A stretch of DNA of 32,175 nt from assembly GCF_000620125.1 (NCBI RefSeq), contig NZ_JHVL01000041.1, forward strand, positions 1-32,175, given 5' to 3'. Under the pieces are notes generated by a model, which saw only the letters and a list, made by a program, of their open reading frames with translations, did not search any database and was not told the DNA's origin. Below, piece by piece: positions 24,763 to 31,793 of the stretch. The stretch comes from Clostridiisalibacter paucivorans DSM 22131 (lineage in GTDB: Bacteria; Bacillota; Clostridia; Tissierellales; Clostridiisalibacteraceae). Position 1 is the stretch's first letter; every line of letters starts with the position of its first letter. Both the position numbers and the translations under genes were made by a program.

Positions 24763-25717
24763 CAGGAATTTTTCCTCCAACAGATTTTGGATTGAAATCA
24801 TATAGTATCCTTATAAATTTATCCACCATATCTTTAGCCTCTTGACCATCAATATATACTATATTACTATAAGGCAATGCCTTCTGTGCTATAGCAGCAT
24901 TTGGTAATATCTTAAACTTCTCTATAAGGTCTGCCGCTTCTTTGTTGTTTTCATTTACCCATTGTACTGAATTATCATATTCTTTTAAGAAATTATCTAC
25001 TATTTCTTTATTGTTTTCAGCATATTCCTTCCTTACTACAATACATCCCATGGCTAATTGACTATTGCCTTCTGTTACCTTATTCCACTCTTCCGTCATA
25101 TCAAGGGCAATCCTCAAGTCTTCATTTTTCATAATTGCAGTAGTTACATGGGGCTGAGGTAATAATGCAATATTAACATCTCCAGATGCAGCAGCTGCTG
25201 CTAACTCACTATGCTGTAACGTAAAATCTATTTCTACATCATTCATTGGGTCAATATCATTTTCTTTTAATATATAACTCAATGCATAGTCTGGAGTAGC
25301 ACCCTTACCACTGGCATTTATTTTCTTACCCTTTAAATCTTCAACAGTTTCTATTTCATTTCCATTTTCCAATACGTATAATACTCCCAAGGTATTTATA
25401 GCAGCTAATTTCACCTCTCCTTCAGTTTTATTATATAGTACAGCTGCCATATTACTAGGCACTGCTGCAATATCAACCTCTCCATTGGTAATCTTACCTA
25501 TCATATCATCGGGTGCACCTAATACTGTAAAATTATAATTGATATTATTCTCCTTACTCTCATTATCCTCCATCAATTTAACCATGCCCATACCTGTAGG
25601 TCCTTTCAATGTGGCTACATTTAATGTAGCATCTTCTGTTATTCCAGTATTATTTGAACACCCTATAACAGAAAAAATTAATACAAATATTAATAATATG
25701 TAAATCAACCTTTTCAA
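24743..25717 (-). CDS. ABC transporter substrate-binding lipoprotein (NMT1/SsuA type)
   Basis: The 324-residue lipoprotein carries a signal with lipobox SVIGCSNN (Cys near residue 20) and the two-lobe binding fold: TLNVATLKGPTGMGMVKLME, the DDMIGKITNGEVDIAAVPSN hinge segment and LKGKKINASGKGATPDYALS. The fold is that of periplasmic binding proteins for sulfonates, nitrate, taurine and thiamine precursors; the ligand cannot be told from sequence, and no upstream riboswitch is seen. The start is TTG at 25717, with AGGAGGGG 8 bases upstream. Confidence 0.93.
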   Translation of the reverse strand: MKRLIYILLIFVLIFSVIGCSNNTGITEDATLNVATLKGPTGMGMVKLMEDNESKENNINYNFTVLGAPDDMIGKITNGEVDIAAVPSNMAAVLYNKTEGEVKLAAINTLGVLYVLENGNEIETVEDLKGKKINASGKGATPDYALSYILKENDIDPMNDVEIDFTLQHSELAAAAASGDVNIALLPQPHVTTAIMKNEDLRIALDMTEEWNKVTEGNSQLAMGCIVVRKEYAENNKEIVDNFLKEYDNSVQWVNENNKEAADLIEKFKILPNAAIAQKALPYSNIVYIDGQEAKDMVDKFIRILYDFNPKSVGGKIPDEGLYY

Positions 25718-25800
25718 ATAAAACCCCTCCTATTAATTTTTATTTTCTATATGTATTATTTCTAACCCAATATATCAAATTCCTTCAAATTTAAAAAAGC

Positions 25801-25815
25801 GGACACTATAGTCCA
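25801..25815. repeat. 15-base direct repeat, left copy (ggacactatagtcca)
   Basis: This 15-mer is identical to 25992-26006 and contains the palindrome ACTATAGT. The pair brackets 176 bases that include repeat copy 8. It could be a target-site duplication, or a pair of operator half-sites. The 302-base gap 25718-26019 otherwise holds no gene. Confidence 0.7.
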
Positions 25816-25883
25816 TCTAGATTATTAACAAAGATACAATTATGACAAGAATATAAAACAAAGAACTATTTTCTAGAATTTAT

Positions 25884-25976
25884 AGAGATATAAAAAAAGT
25901 TAGTAGTTAGCTTAATGCTGGAATCTATAAGACCTCCACCATTAACTACCAACTACTAACTACTTTTATATCTCTG
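25884..25976. repeat. Palindromic GTAGT/ACTAC repeat, copy 8
   Basis: The ends are inverted (agagatataaaaaaagttag at left, tacttttatatctct at right) around arms with agttagtagttag and aactaccaactactaac. The core is diverged. It lies 44 bases from the rubrerythrin stop codon, between the flanking 15-mer direct repeats. Confidence 0.8.
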
Positions 25977-25991
25977 CCATTAAACTAATGT

Positions 25992-26006
25992 GGACACTAT
26001 AGTCCA
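25992..26006. repeat. 15-base direct repeat, right copy (ggacactatagtcca)
   Basis: This copy is identical to the left one and lies 14 bases from the rubrerythrin stop. Confidence 0.7.
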
Positions 26007-26019
26007 CTATTATATGATC

Positions 26020-26568
26020 TTATTTAAATGCTGTAAATCTATCTGCTTTTGCACCACAGATTGGACATTTGTCTGGGGCATCCCCTTCCACAGTATACCC
26101 ACATATATCACAAACTTGTATATCTCCTATTTCATAATCTTTTTCTTGGTCTACTGCATCCTTTGCCTTTGCAAATAAATCAGCATGGGTCTTTTCTGCT
26201 TCATATGCATATCTAATAGAAATAAGTGCTTGTTTTTCCCCTTGCATTTCAGCCACAGCCTTAAATGCTGGATACATTTGTCCCACTTCATAGTTTTCTC
26301 CATCTATAGCACCTTGAAGGTTTTCAGATGTTGGTCCCAAGCCAAATCCAGCGCCAGAAGTCACAGAGAAATCACCTTTAACGTCCTTCATAGCCCTAAA
26401 ATGATTGGTAGCATGTACCTCTTCTGCATAGGAAATAGCTCTAAATAGTCTAGCTACATTAGGGAATCCCTCACTTTCAGCCTTTTTACCCCATACTCTA
26501 TATCTCATATGAGCTTGACTTTCTCCTCCAAAAGCTGATCTCAAATTTTGAGCAGTCATATCATTCAT
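26020..26568 (-). CDS. rbr: Rubrerythrin
   Basis: Rubrerythrin reduces hydrogen peroxide in anaerobes using electrons from rubredoxin-type carriers. The 182-residue protein has the ferritin-like four-helix part with its diiron Glu/His ligands (FGGESQAHMRYRVW, EEVHATNHFRAM, GENYEVGQMYP, YAYEAEKTHADLF) and a C-terminal rubredoxin-like zinc-ribbon (CDICGYTVEGDAPDKCPICG). It is in the normal size range. AGGAGG lies before the ATG. An ArsR-family regulator gene lies 135 bases upstream in the same direction, which suggests redox or metal control. Confidence 0.97.
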   Translation of the reverse strand: MNDMTAQNLRSAFGGESQAHMRYRVWGKKAESEGFPNVARLFRAISYAEEVHATNHFRAMKDVKGDFSVTSGAGFGLGPTSENLQGAIDGENYEVGQMYPAFKAVAEMQGEKQALISIRYAYEAEKTHADLFAKAKDAVDQEKDYEIGDIQVCDICGYTVEGDAPDKCPICGAKADRFTAFK

Positions 26569-26703
26569 ATTTATACATCCTCCTTAATTTATTATTAATT
26601 TATTAAAATCTATTATTCACACACAATATATTTAATACCCATAATGATATATATTAAACAAAAAATATATAATCACATAATCAAATAATCATATATTTTA
26701 TTT

Positions 26704-26988
26704 TTAAAAAAGTGCAGCTATAATTTTTTTTACGTCTTCATCTACTACATAGTATTGAACTTCAATCCCATTTCTTACGCCCTCTACTATACCTGCAGCT
26801 TTTAATTTAGACAAATGCTGAGAGATAGTAGATTGGGGAATAGCTAAACAACTCTGCATCTTAGACACATTTCTTCCCTGTTCTTCCATAAGCCCTTTTA
26901 CTATACACAATCTTACAGGATGAGATATTGCCTTTAAAAGCTGTGCCTTTTGCTCTAATACATCTCTTTGTCTATCTATTTCATTAAT
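26704..26988 (-). CDS. ArsR-family winged-helix regulator with a likely ATT start
   Basis: The protein is a winged-helix repressor of the ArsR type: LLKAISHPVRLCIVKGLMEE, then the recognition helix part AIPQSTISQHLSKLKAAGIV (about 50-69) and a C-terminal beta wing and helix (NGIEVQYYVVDEDVKKIIAA). The in-frame open sequence reaches an ATT at 26986-26988 with AGAGGTG seven bases before it. The next upstream codons are CTT and a TGA stop, and the first ordinary start downstream (TTG at 26910) would delete helix 1. I therefore give 94 residues with an AUU start. Two Cys (LCIV, QSCLAIP) could be sensor residues; no canonical ELCVCD metal motif is present. It precedes rubrerythrin. Confidence 0.78.
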   Translation of the reverse strand: MNEIDRQRDVLEQKAQLLKAISHPVRLCIVKGLMEEQGRNVSKMQSCLAIPQSTISQHLSKLKAAGIVEGVRNGIEVQYYVVDEDVKKIIAALF

Positions 26989-27021
26989 AAGTCATCACCT
27001 CTTATACATCTTTATATTTGA

Positions 27022-27054
27022 ATATTACAATATTGACATCTCTATGTCAATATT
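27022..27054 (-). promoter_or_regulatory. Promoter of the ArsR-family gene overlapping a palindromic operator
   Basis: A perfect 11-base dyad, AATATTGACAT at 27029-27039 and its complement at 27044-27054 with a CTCT spacer, contains on the minus strand a TTGACA -35 (27045-27050). A TAATAT -10 follows after 17 bases (27022-27027). Transcription would start near 27015, about 27 bases before the proposed ATT start. The overlap predicts autorepression by the encoded regulator. Confidence 0.7.
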
Positions 27055-27105
27055 AAATCATATCCTGAATTGGCTTTTTCTAATTGTCATTAAGAATACT
27101 TTATC

Positions 27106-27134
27106 TTGATTTTACCAAGTAATTATATTATATT
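27106..27134 (+). promoter_or_regulatory. Likely sigma-A promoter of the DUF1576 gene
   Basis: TTGATT (27106-27111) and TATATT (27129-27134) are 17 bases apart, and the start of transcription would be near 27141, 30 bases before the gene. Confidence 0.5.
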
Positions 27135-27170
27135 AAAATAAAATGATATTTTCTATAGAGAGGTGATTTT

Positions 27171-28421
27171 TTGATACAAAGAAAATTAAAAATGGATGAA
27201 AAACAAAAGATTTCTATCCTATCTTTTCTACCCCTTATGTTTATTATTTTGGCCTTTTATTTCGATTCTCCTACCAATATAATCAAAGGACTATATCAAA
27301 TAGTAATAAATCCAGATTTATTATTAACCGATTATATAGCTGTTGGAGGTGCTGGAGCCACATTAATAAATTCGGCTATTCTTACCCTTATAAATATATA
27401 TATACTCTATAAATTAAATATTAAAATAACTGGATTACCTATTGCTGCCATTTTTACAATAGCTGGTTTTTCTTTTTTCGGTAAAAATATTGTAAATGTT
27501 TGGCCTATATATATCGGTGGATATCTTTATTGTAAACATCAAGGTGTTAAATTTAAGAGTATCGCTCTAATAATCATGTTCGGTACTGCTTTAGCTCCAT
27601 TAGTTAGTCAATTGATGTATGGAACAACCCTTTCTGATCCCATCGCATTATTAGTAGGAATAACCTTGGGTATATTAACAGGATTCATTTTGCCTACTTT
27701 AGCCTCTCATATGATAAGATTTCACGACGGATACAATCTCTATAATGTAGGATTTACTGCAGGAGTTATAGGTACTGTGATTATATCCATTCTCAGAAGT
27801 TATGGTGCAATTATAGAAGCTCAAATGATAATTTCAAAAGAATATGATCTCTTTTTTAAATTGTTTTTTACATTTTTTTCTTTATTATTACTTTTTATTG
27901 GTTATTGGATGAATGGAAAAAGTTTAAATGGATATAGAGAATTATTATGGTATTCTGGAAGAACAGTAACAGATTTTACCCAATTGACCTCATATGGAAT
28001 TACCTTTATTAATATGGGAATCATGGGAATGATCTCATTGATTTATATAATTATGTCTGGTGGTATAATAAATGGCCCCATTATAGGTGGTATATTAACA
28101 GTTATGGGATTTAGTGCCTTTGGTAAGCACCCTAAAAATACAATTCCAATACTCCTTGGAGTGTATATGGCTACACTTACAAAGCTCTGGGAACCAAATT
28201 CCACCGCAGTTATTATTGCTGGACTATTCGGTACCACATTGGCCCCTATTCCTGGAACATATGGTTGGGGTGTAGGTATATTGACAGGTTTTCTCCATTT
28301 GTCTGTAGTTATGAATGTGGGGTATCTCCATGGTGGGATAAATCTATACAACAATGGCTTTGCTGGAGGTATAGTAGCAGGTGTTTTGACTCCAATAATG
28401 GATGCCTTCACTAAAGACTAA
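27171..28421 (+). CDS. DUF1576 multi-pass membrane protein with two homologous halves
   Basis: The 416-residue protein has about ten membrane helices. The two halves look homologous: GFSFFGK (99-105), FGTALAPL (137-144) and HDGYNLYNVGF (185-195) recur as GFSAFGK (313-319), FGTTLAPI (353-360) and HGGINLYNNGF (387-397). Such internal duplication is usual for transporters and channels, but no substrate is established for DUF1576. GAGAGGTGAT precedes a TTG start. It is divergent from the ArsR-family gene and precedes an unknown gene after 46 bases. Confidence 0.88.
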   Translation: MIQRKLKMDEKQKISILSFLPLMFIILAFYFDSPTNIIKGLYQIVINPDLLLTDYIAVGGAGATLINSAILTLINIYILYKLNIKITGLPIAAIFTIAGFSFFGKNIVNVWPIYIGGYLYCKHQGVKFKSIALIIMFGTALAPLVSQLMYGTTLSDPIALLVGITLGILTGFILPTLASHMIRFHDGYNLYNVGFTAGVIGTVIISILRSYGAIIEAQMIISKEYDLFFKLFFTFFSLLLLFIGYWMNGKSLNGYRELLWYSGRTVTDFTQLTSYGITFINMGIMGMISLIYIIMSGGIINGPIIGGILTVMGFSAFGKHPKNTIPILLGVYMATLTKLWEPNSTAVIIAGLFGTTLAPIPGTYGWGVGILTGFLHLSVVMNVGYLHGGINLYNNGFAGGIVAGVLTPIMDAFTKD

Positions 28422-28467
28422 TTATCATATATAATATAGTATAAAATAAAAGGAGGATGTTTCCTAA

Positions 28468-28809
28468 ATGAAACACGAGATTAAAAAAGTTTCTAAAATT
28501 TTAGACGAACTTACTACTTTTTTCTTTACTAAAGGTGCCAAAAATATAGACGTCTCCATCAGCGATCAAGATGAATACTTCAAAATATCTTGTAAAGTTG
28601 ATAATATAGACTGCTCTGATTTTAGAGTGAAAAAAATATCTGAGTTATTAAATCAACCTCGTCAGCCCGAAATGGAAGCATACTATTGGGAGCTTACTGG
28701 TGAATGTGATACAGATACAGAGCTAAGCCTTGTGGGAATGATGGTAGATAAGGCAGAAATAAGCTTCAAAGGTGTCTCGCTTTCGATAGTATTATATAGA
28801 TATAAGTAG
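28468..28809 (+). CDS. Conserved unknown protein downstream of DUF1576
   Basis: The 113-residue protein is soluble with an alpha/beta pattern: helix (EIKKVSKILDELTTFFFTKG), then strand DVSISDQDEYFKISCKVDNI, then a helix ending in MEAYYWELTG, and a last pair of strands (KGVSLSIVLYRYK). I recognise no family with certainty. AAAGGAGG lies before the ATG. It ends exactly where repeat copy 9 begins, followed by a strong terminator at 28861-28888, so it closes an operon with the DUF1576 gene. Confidence 0.75.
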   Translation: MKHEIKKVSKILDELTTFFFTKGAKNIDVSISDQDEYFKISCKVDNIDCSDFRVKKISELLNQPRQPEMEAYYWELTGECDTDTELSLVGMMVDKAEISFKGVSLSIVLYRYK

Positions 28810-28846
28810 AGTTAGTTAGTAGGTATTAACCATTAACTACTAACTT
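28809..28846. repeat. Palindromic GTAGT/ACTAC repeat, copy 9 (short)
   Basis: The sequence agttagttagtaggta and aaccattaactactaact are roughly inverted around a small centre. It begins at the stop codon of the preceding gene. It lacks the GAAATCC core. Confidence 0.65.
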
Positions 28847-28860
28847 TTCTCGTTAACTGT

Positions 28861-28888
28861 GATGGAATAATATATTCCATCTTTTTTT
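28861..28888 (+). terminator. Intrinsic terminator of the DUF1576 operon
   Basis: GATGGAATA and TATTCCATC pair around a three-base ATA loop and are followed directly by TTTTTTT. Confidence 0.9.
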
Positions 28889-28966
28889 ATTTTTTGTATC
28901 ATCACAATAAAACTTTTATCTCATAGTATATTACTATAAAGAAATATACTTTGGGAGGAATCTAAT

Positions 28967-29155
28967 ATGAATGATTATTATAGTCAACGACAACATTATT
29001 ATGAGCCAAATATGAGACCAAAATATAAATTGGCCCATGCCTATGTGCCATATCAAGTCTTAAATAGAATCTATACACCTAGAGAGGCTCTATGCAGAGG
29101 GACTCTCTTTCCTGAATTATTTATGCCCTATAAAAAAAGCAGAAAGGATTGTTAG
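28967..29155 (+). CDS. cotJA: Spore coat-associated protein CotJA
   Basis: CotJA is a small inner-coat protein made in the mother cell during sporulation. The 62-residue product has the family signature LAHAYVPYQVLNRIYTPREA (about 22-41) and GTLFPELFMPY (about 45-55). A possible SigE-type promoter lies upstream (ACAATAAAA near 28904 and CATAGTATAT at 28922-28931), which I cannot confirm. GGGAGGA precedes the ATG. It is followed by cotJB after 12 bases. Confidence 0.93.
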   Translation: MNDYYSQRQHYYEPNMRPKYKLAHAYVPYQVLNRIYTPREALCRGTLFPELFMPYKKSRKDC

Positions 29156-29167
29156 GAGGTAATATAT

Positions 29168-29431
29168 ATGAGGAGAGAACAGTTAGATTTATTAGTAAAA
29201 TTGATGGAAATAGAGTTCTGTCTCCTTGAGACAGCTCTATATTTAGATACTCATCCAACAGATGAGAGGGCCCTTAGACTTCATAACGACTTTTCAAAAC
29301 GATGTAAAGAAATAGAAGATATGTATACTTCTAAGTATGGCCCCATAAGAAATTCACAAATGAGTGATTGCCCTTGGCAATATATTAAGAGTCCTTGGCC
29401 TTGGGAAATAGACTATTGTGGATGTAATTAA
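29168..29431 (+). CDS. cotJB: Spore coat protein CotJB
   Basis: The 87-residue product matches the CotJB pattern: LLVKLMEIEFCLLETALYLD, HPTDERALRLHNDF, and the aromatic C-terminus CPWQYIKSPWPWEIDYCGCN. It sits between cotJA and cotJC and probably assembles with CotJC in the coat. A TAGGAGGT site overlaps the end of cotJA. Confidence 0.93.
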   Translation: MRREQLDLLVKLMEIEFCLLETALYLDTHPTDERALRLHNDFSKRCKEIEDMYTSKYGPIRNSQMSDCPWQYIKSPWPWEIDYCGCN

Positions 29432-29443
29432 GGAGGTTAAATT

Positions 29444-30016
29444 ATGTGGATATACGAGAAAAAGATACAATACCCAATAAGGGTAGATTCATGTAACCCT
29501 ACCCTAGCAGCTATGATTTTAGAACAATTTGGTGGAGCTGATGGTGAACTATCTGCTGGTATAAGATACCTCACCCAAAGATGGTCTATGCCCACTGATC
29601 AAGCAAAAGGAATCCTTACAGATATAGGTACAGAGGAACTAGCCCACTGGGAAATGATTGGTACTATAGTTTGGAAACTTATAAAAGATGCCCCCATAGA
29701 AAAAATCAAAGGCACTCCCTTTGAAGCCCATTATGCAAATCATGGAAAAAGTCCGTTCCCCCATGATGCAGCTGGAGTTCCATGGACTGCTACCTTTATT
29801 CAATCAAAGGATGACCCCATAGCAGATATTCATGATAATATGGCAGCAGAACAAAAGGCTAGAGCAACCTATGAACACCTTATAAATCTAAGTGACGACC
29901 CTGGAGTGATTGACTCATTAAGATTCTTAAGAGAAAGAGAAGTTGTACACTATCAAAGATTCGGCGAGACTCTAAGGATAGTGGAAGAATATAAAGATAG
30001 TAAGAGATATTATTAG
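29444..30016 (+). CDS. cotJC: CotJC manganese catalase-like spore coat protein
   Basis: The 190-residue protein is a ferritin-like manganese catalase relative. It has the diiron/dimanganese-type helices with Glu/His: LEQFGGADGELSAGIRYLTQ, GTEELAHWEMIGTIVW and HYQRFGETLRIVEEY. It follows cotJB with AAGGAGG at the start and is 12 bases downstream. Its stop codon lies at the edge of repeat copy 10. A catalase-type function in protecting the spore is inferred from the family. Confidence 0.94.
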   Translation: MWIYEKKIQYPIRVDSCNPTLAAMILEQFGGADGELSAGIRYLTQRWSMPTDQAKGILTDIGTEELAHWEMIGTIVWKLIKDAPIEKIKGTPFEAHYANHGKSPFPHDAAGVPWTATFIQSKDDPIADIHDNMAAEQKARATYEHLINLSDDPGVIDSLRFLREREVVHYQRFGETLRIVEEYKDSKRYY

Positions 30017-30110
30017 TTAGTAGTTCGTAGCTAGTAGTTCGTAGTCGATGGTGGAAATCCTATGGATTTCATCATTAAACTAATAACTACTAGCTACTTA
30101 CTAATAACTT
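30012..30110. repeat. Palindromic GTAGT/ACTAC repeat, copy 10 (contains the cotJC stop)
   Basis: The left arm is attagttagtagttcgtagc, the middle is gatggtggaaatcctatgg with the GGATTTC core, and the right arm ends in ctacttactaataact. The cotJC TAG at 30014-30016 lies inside it. It fills the gap between convergent cotJC and trpB. Confidence 0.88.
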
Positions 30111-30123
30111 TACTGTATATTTT

Positions 30124-31320
30124 TCAATAATCTAAAATTCCCTTTTCTAGCATACCCTTTACTTGTTCCACATCTTTATCCCCTCTACCAGACAGATTGA
30201 TTATAATTATATCATCCTTGGAAAGCTTCCTAGCAAGTTCAACTCCATATGCTATGGCATGGGCACTTTCTATTGCAGGAATTATGCCCTCACTATTACT
30301 TAATAACATGAATGCATCTATTGCTTCCTTATCAGTTATCGATACATACTCTGCCCTTCCACTGGCTTTATAGTAGCTATGTTCTGGACCTATTCCTGGG
30401 TAGTCTAACCCTGCTGCTATAGAGTATACTGGCAATGGCTCTCCACATTCATCTTCAAGAGTATAGCATTTGAAACCATGAATAATACCCACTTTCCCTT
30501 TAGATATAGAAGCAGCATGTTCACAAGTATTTAACCCTTTCCCAGCAGGCTCTACACCTATGATCTTTACATCTTTGTCTCCTACAAAGGGATGGAAAAT
30601 ACCTATTGCATTACTTCCACCGCCTACACATGCTACTACATAATTAGGTAATCTCCCTTCCACCTCTAATATCTGTTTTCTAGCCTCTTTTCCTATAATG
30701 GATTGGAACTCTCTTACTATTGTAGGATATGGGTGAGGGCCCACTGCCGAACCTAACAAATAAAAAGTATTTTCAGCATTTTTAATTAAATCTTCCAATG
30801 CTTCATCTACAGCATCCTTTAAAGTAGCCGTTCCTCTAGTTACAGGGATTACCTTTGCCCCTAATAATTCCATTCTAAAGACATTTAATGATTGCCGTTT
30901 TGTATCTACTTCACCCATATATATAGTGCAATCCAAATCCAGTAATGCACAAGCTGTTGCTGTAGCAACTCCATGTTGTCCTGCTCCCGTTTCTGCTATT
31001 ACTCTTTTTTTACCCATCCTTTTAGCTATAAGCGCCTGACCAATAGCATTATTTATCTTATGGGCACCAGTATGATTTAAATCCTCTCTCTTTAAATAAA
31101 TTTTTCCTCCACCTGCTTTTTCAGTTAACTTTTCTGCAAAATATAGAGGATTTTCTCTACCTATATACTGCTTATGATAATATTTAAGTTCTTCTAAAAA
31201 CTTATCATCTTCCATACACTCATAAAACTTATTTTCCACTTCCTTTAGTATCTCCTTTAATTCATCTGGTACATATGCCCCACCAAACTCTCCAAAATAT
31301 CCATCACTTTTTCTAATCAT
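30124..31320 (-). CDS. trpB: Tryptophan synthase beta subunit, standing alone
   Basis: TrpB joins indole and serine to tryptophan using PLP. The 398-residue protein is of the TrpB1 type: [14 protein letters not shown], the PLP-lysine motif [17 protein letters not shown] (about 76-92), [17 protein letters not shown], the phosphate-binding [15 protein letters not shown] (about 231-245), and [18 protein letters not shown] near the end. No trpA or other trp gene is in the window, so this copy may salvage indole or depend on a distant partner. GGGGGT precedes the ATG. A T-box leader upstream controls it. Confidence 0.97.
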   Translation of the reverse strand: MIRKSDGYFGEFGGAYVPDELKEILKEVENKFYECMEDDKFLEELKYYHKQYIGRENPLYFAEKLTEKAGGGKIYLKREDLNHTGAHKINNAIGQALIAKRMGKKRVIAETGAGQHGVATATACALLDLDCTIYMGEVDTKRQSLNVFRMELLGAKVIPVTRGTATLKDAVDEALEDLIKNAENTFYLLGSAVGPHPYPTIVREFQSIIGKEARKQILEVEGRLPNYVVACVGGGSNAIGIFHPFVGDKDVKIIGVEPAGKGLNTCEHAASISKGKVGIIHGFKCYTLEDECGEPLPVYSIAAGLDYPGIGPEHSYYKASGRAEYVSITDKEAIDAFMLLSNSEGIIPAIESAHAIAYGVELARKLSKDDIIIINLSGRGDKDVEQVKGMLEKGILDY

Positions 31321-31361
31321 TTTTATTTACCCCCTTAAAATTTAACAATAATATAAAATAA

Positions 31362-31610
31362 AAAATCCCCTATATGCATATACGCATATAGAGGACGATT
31401 ATTTACACCGCGGTACCACCTCAATAATTACAATTGTAACCACTTATTTCAGATACGGGACTATCATAAATATCCGATATCCTATCTCTATAACGGGAGA
31501 GTACCGTGTTTGCCTACTATAATTCAGCTCCAACTCATAAGCCCATTCAATATATTATCAAATATTCGGATTCCACCACCCCGAACTCTCTATAATTTTT
31601 TAATATATCT
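31362..31610 (-). promoter_or_regulatory. T-box riboswitch with terminator, upstream of trpB (Trp specifier)
   Basis: Read on the minus strand, stem I begins with AGAGAGTTCGGGGTGGTGG, a UGG lies in the expected specifier region (31543-31545, context GAATGGGC), and the T-box sequence AGGTGGTACCGCGG is at 31408-31421. A terminator stem of TCCTCTATATGC type with a TTTTTTATTTT tail is at 31352-31396. UGG is the tryptophan codon, so uncharged tRNA-Trp should permit transcription. Confidence 0.95.
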
Positions 31611-31793
31611 ACTATCCTTAATCAAAGTTTTATTTTATATTATTTTTAGTCATTATAATATTACTTGTCTAATATGTCAACTAAATTCTTTCATTTTTAT
31701 AATCATAAAACTAAGGTATAATCAAAATTCTCTAAGATTTAACCACTCTTCAACATATATCCTAGAAAGATACATCAGTGCTTCTTTATTATT

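Noticed and set aside
342-30110. CRISPR array from the repeated GTAGT units
   Set aside because: Copies are kilobases apart, palindromic and without regularly spaced unique spacers; no cas genes are present.
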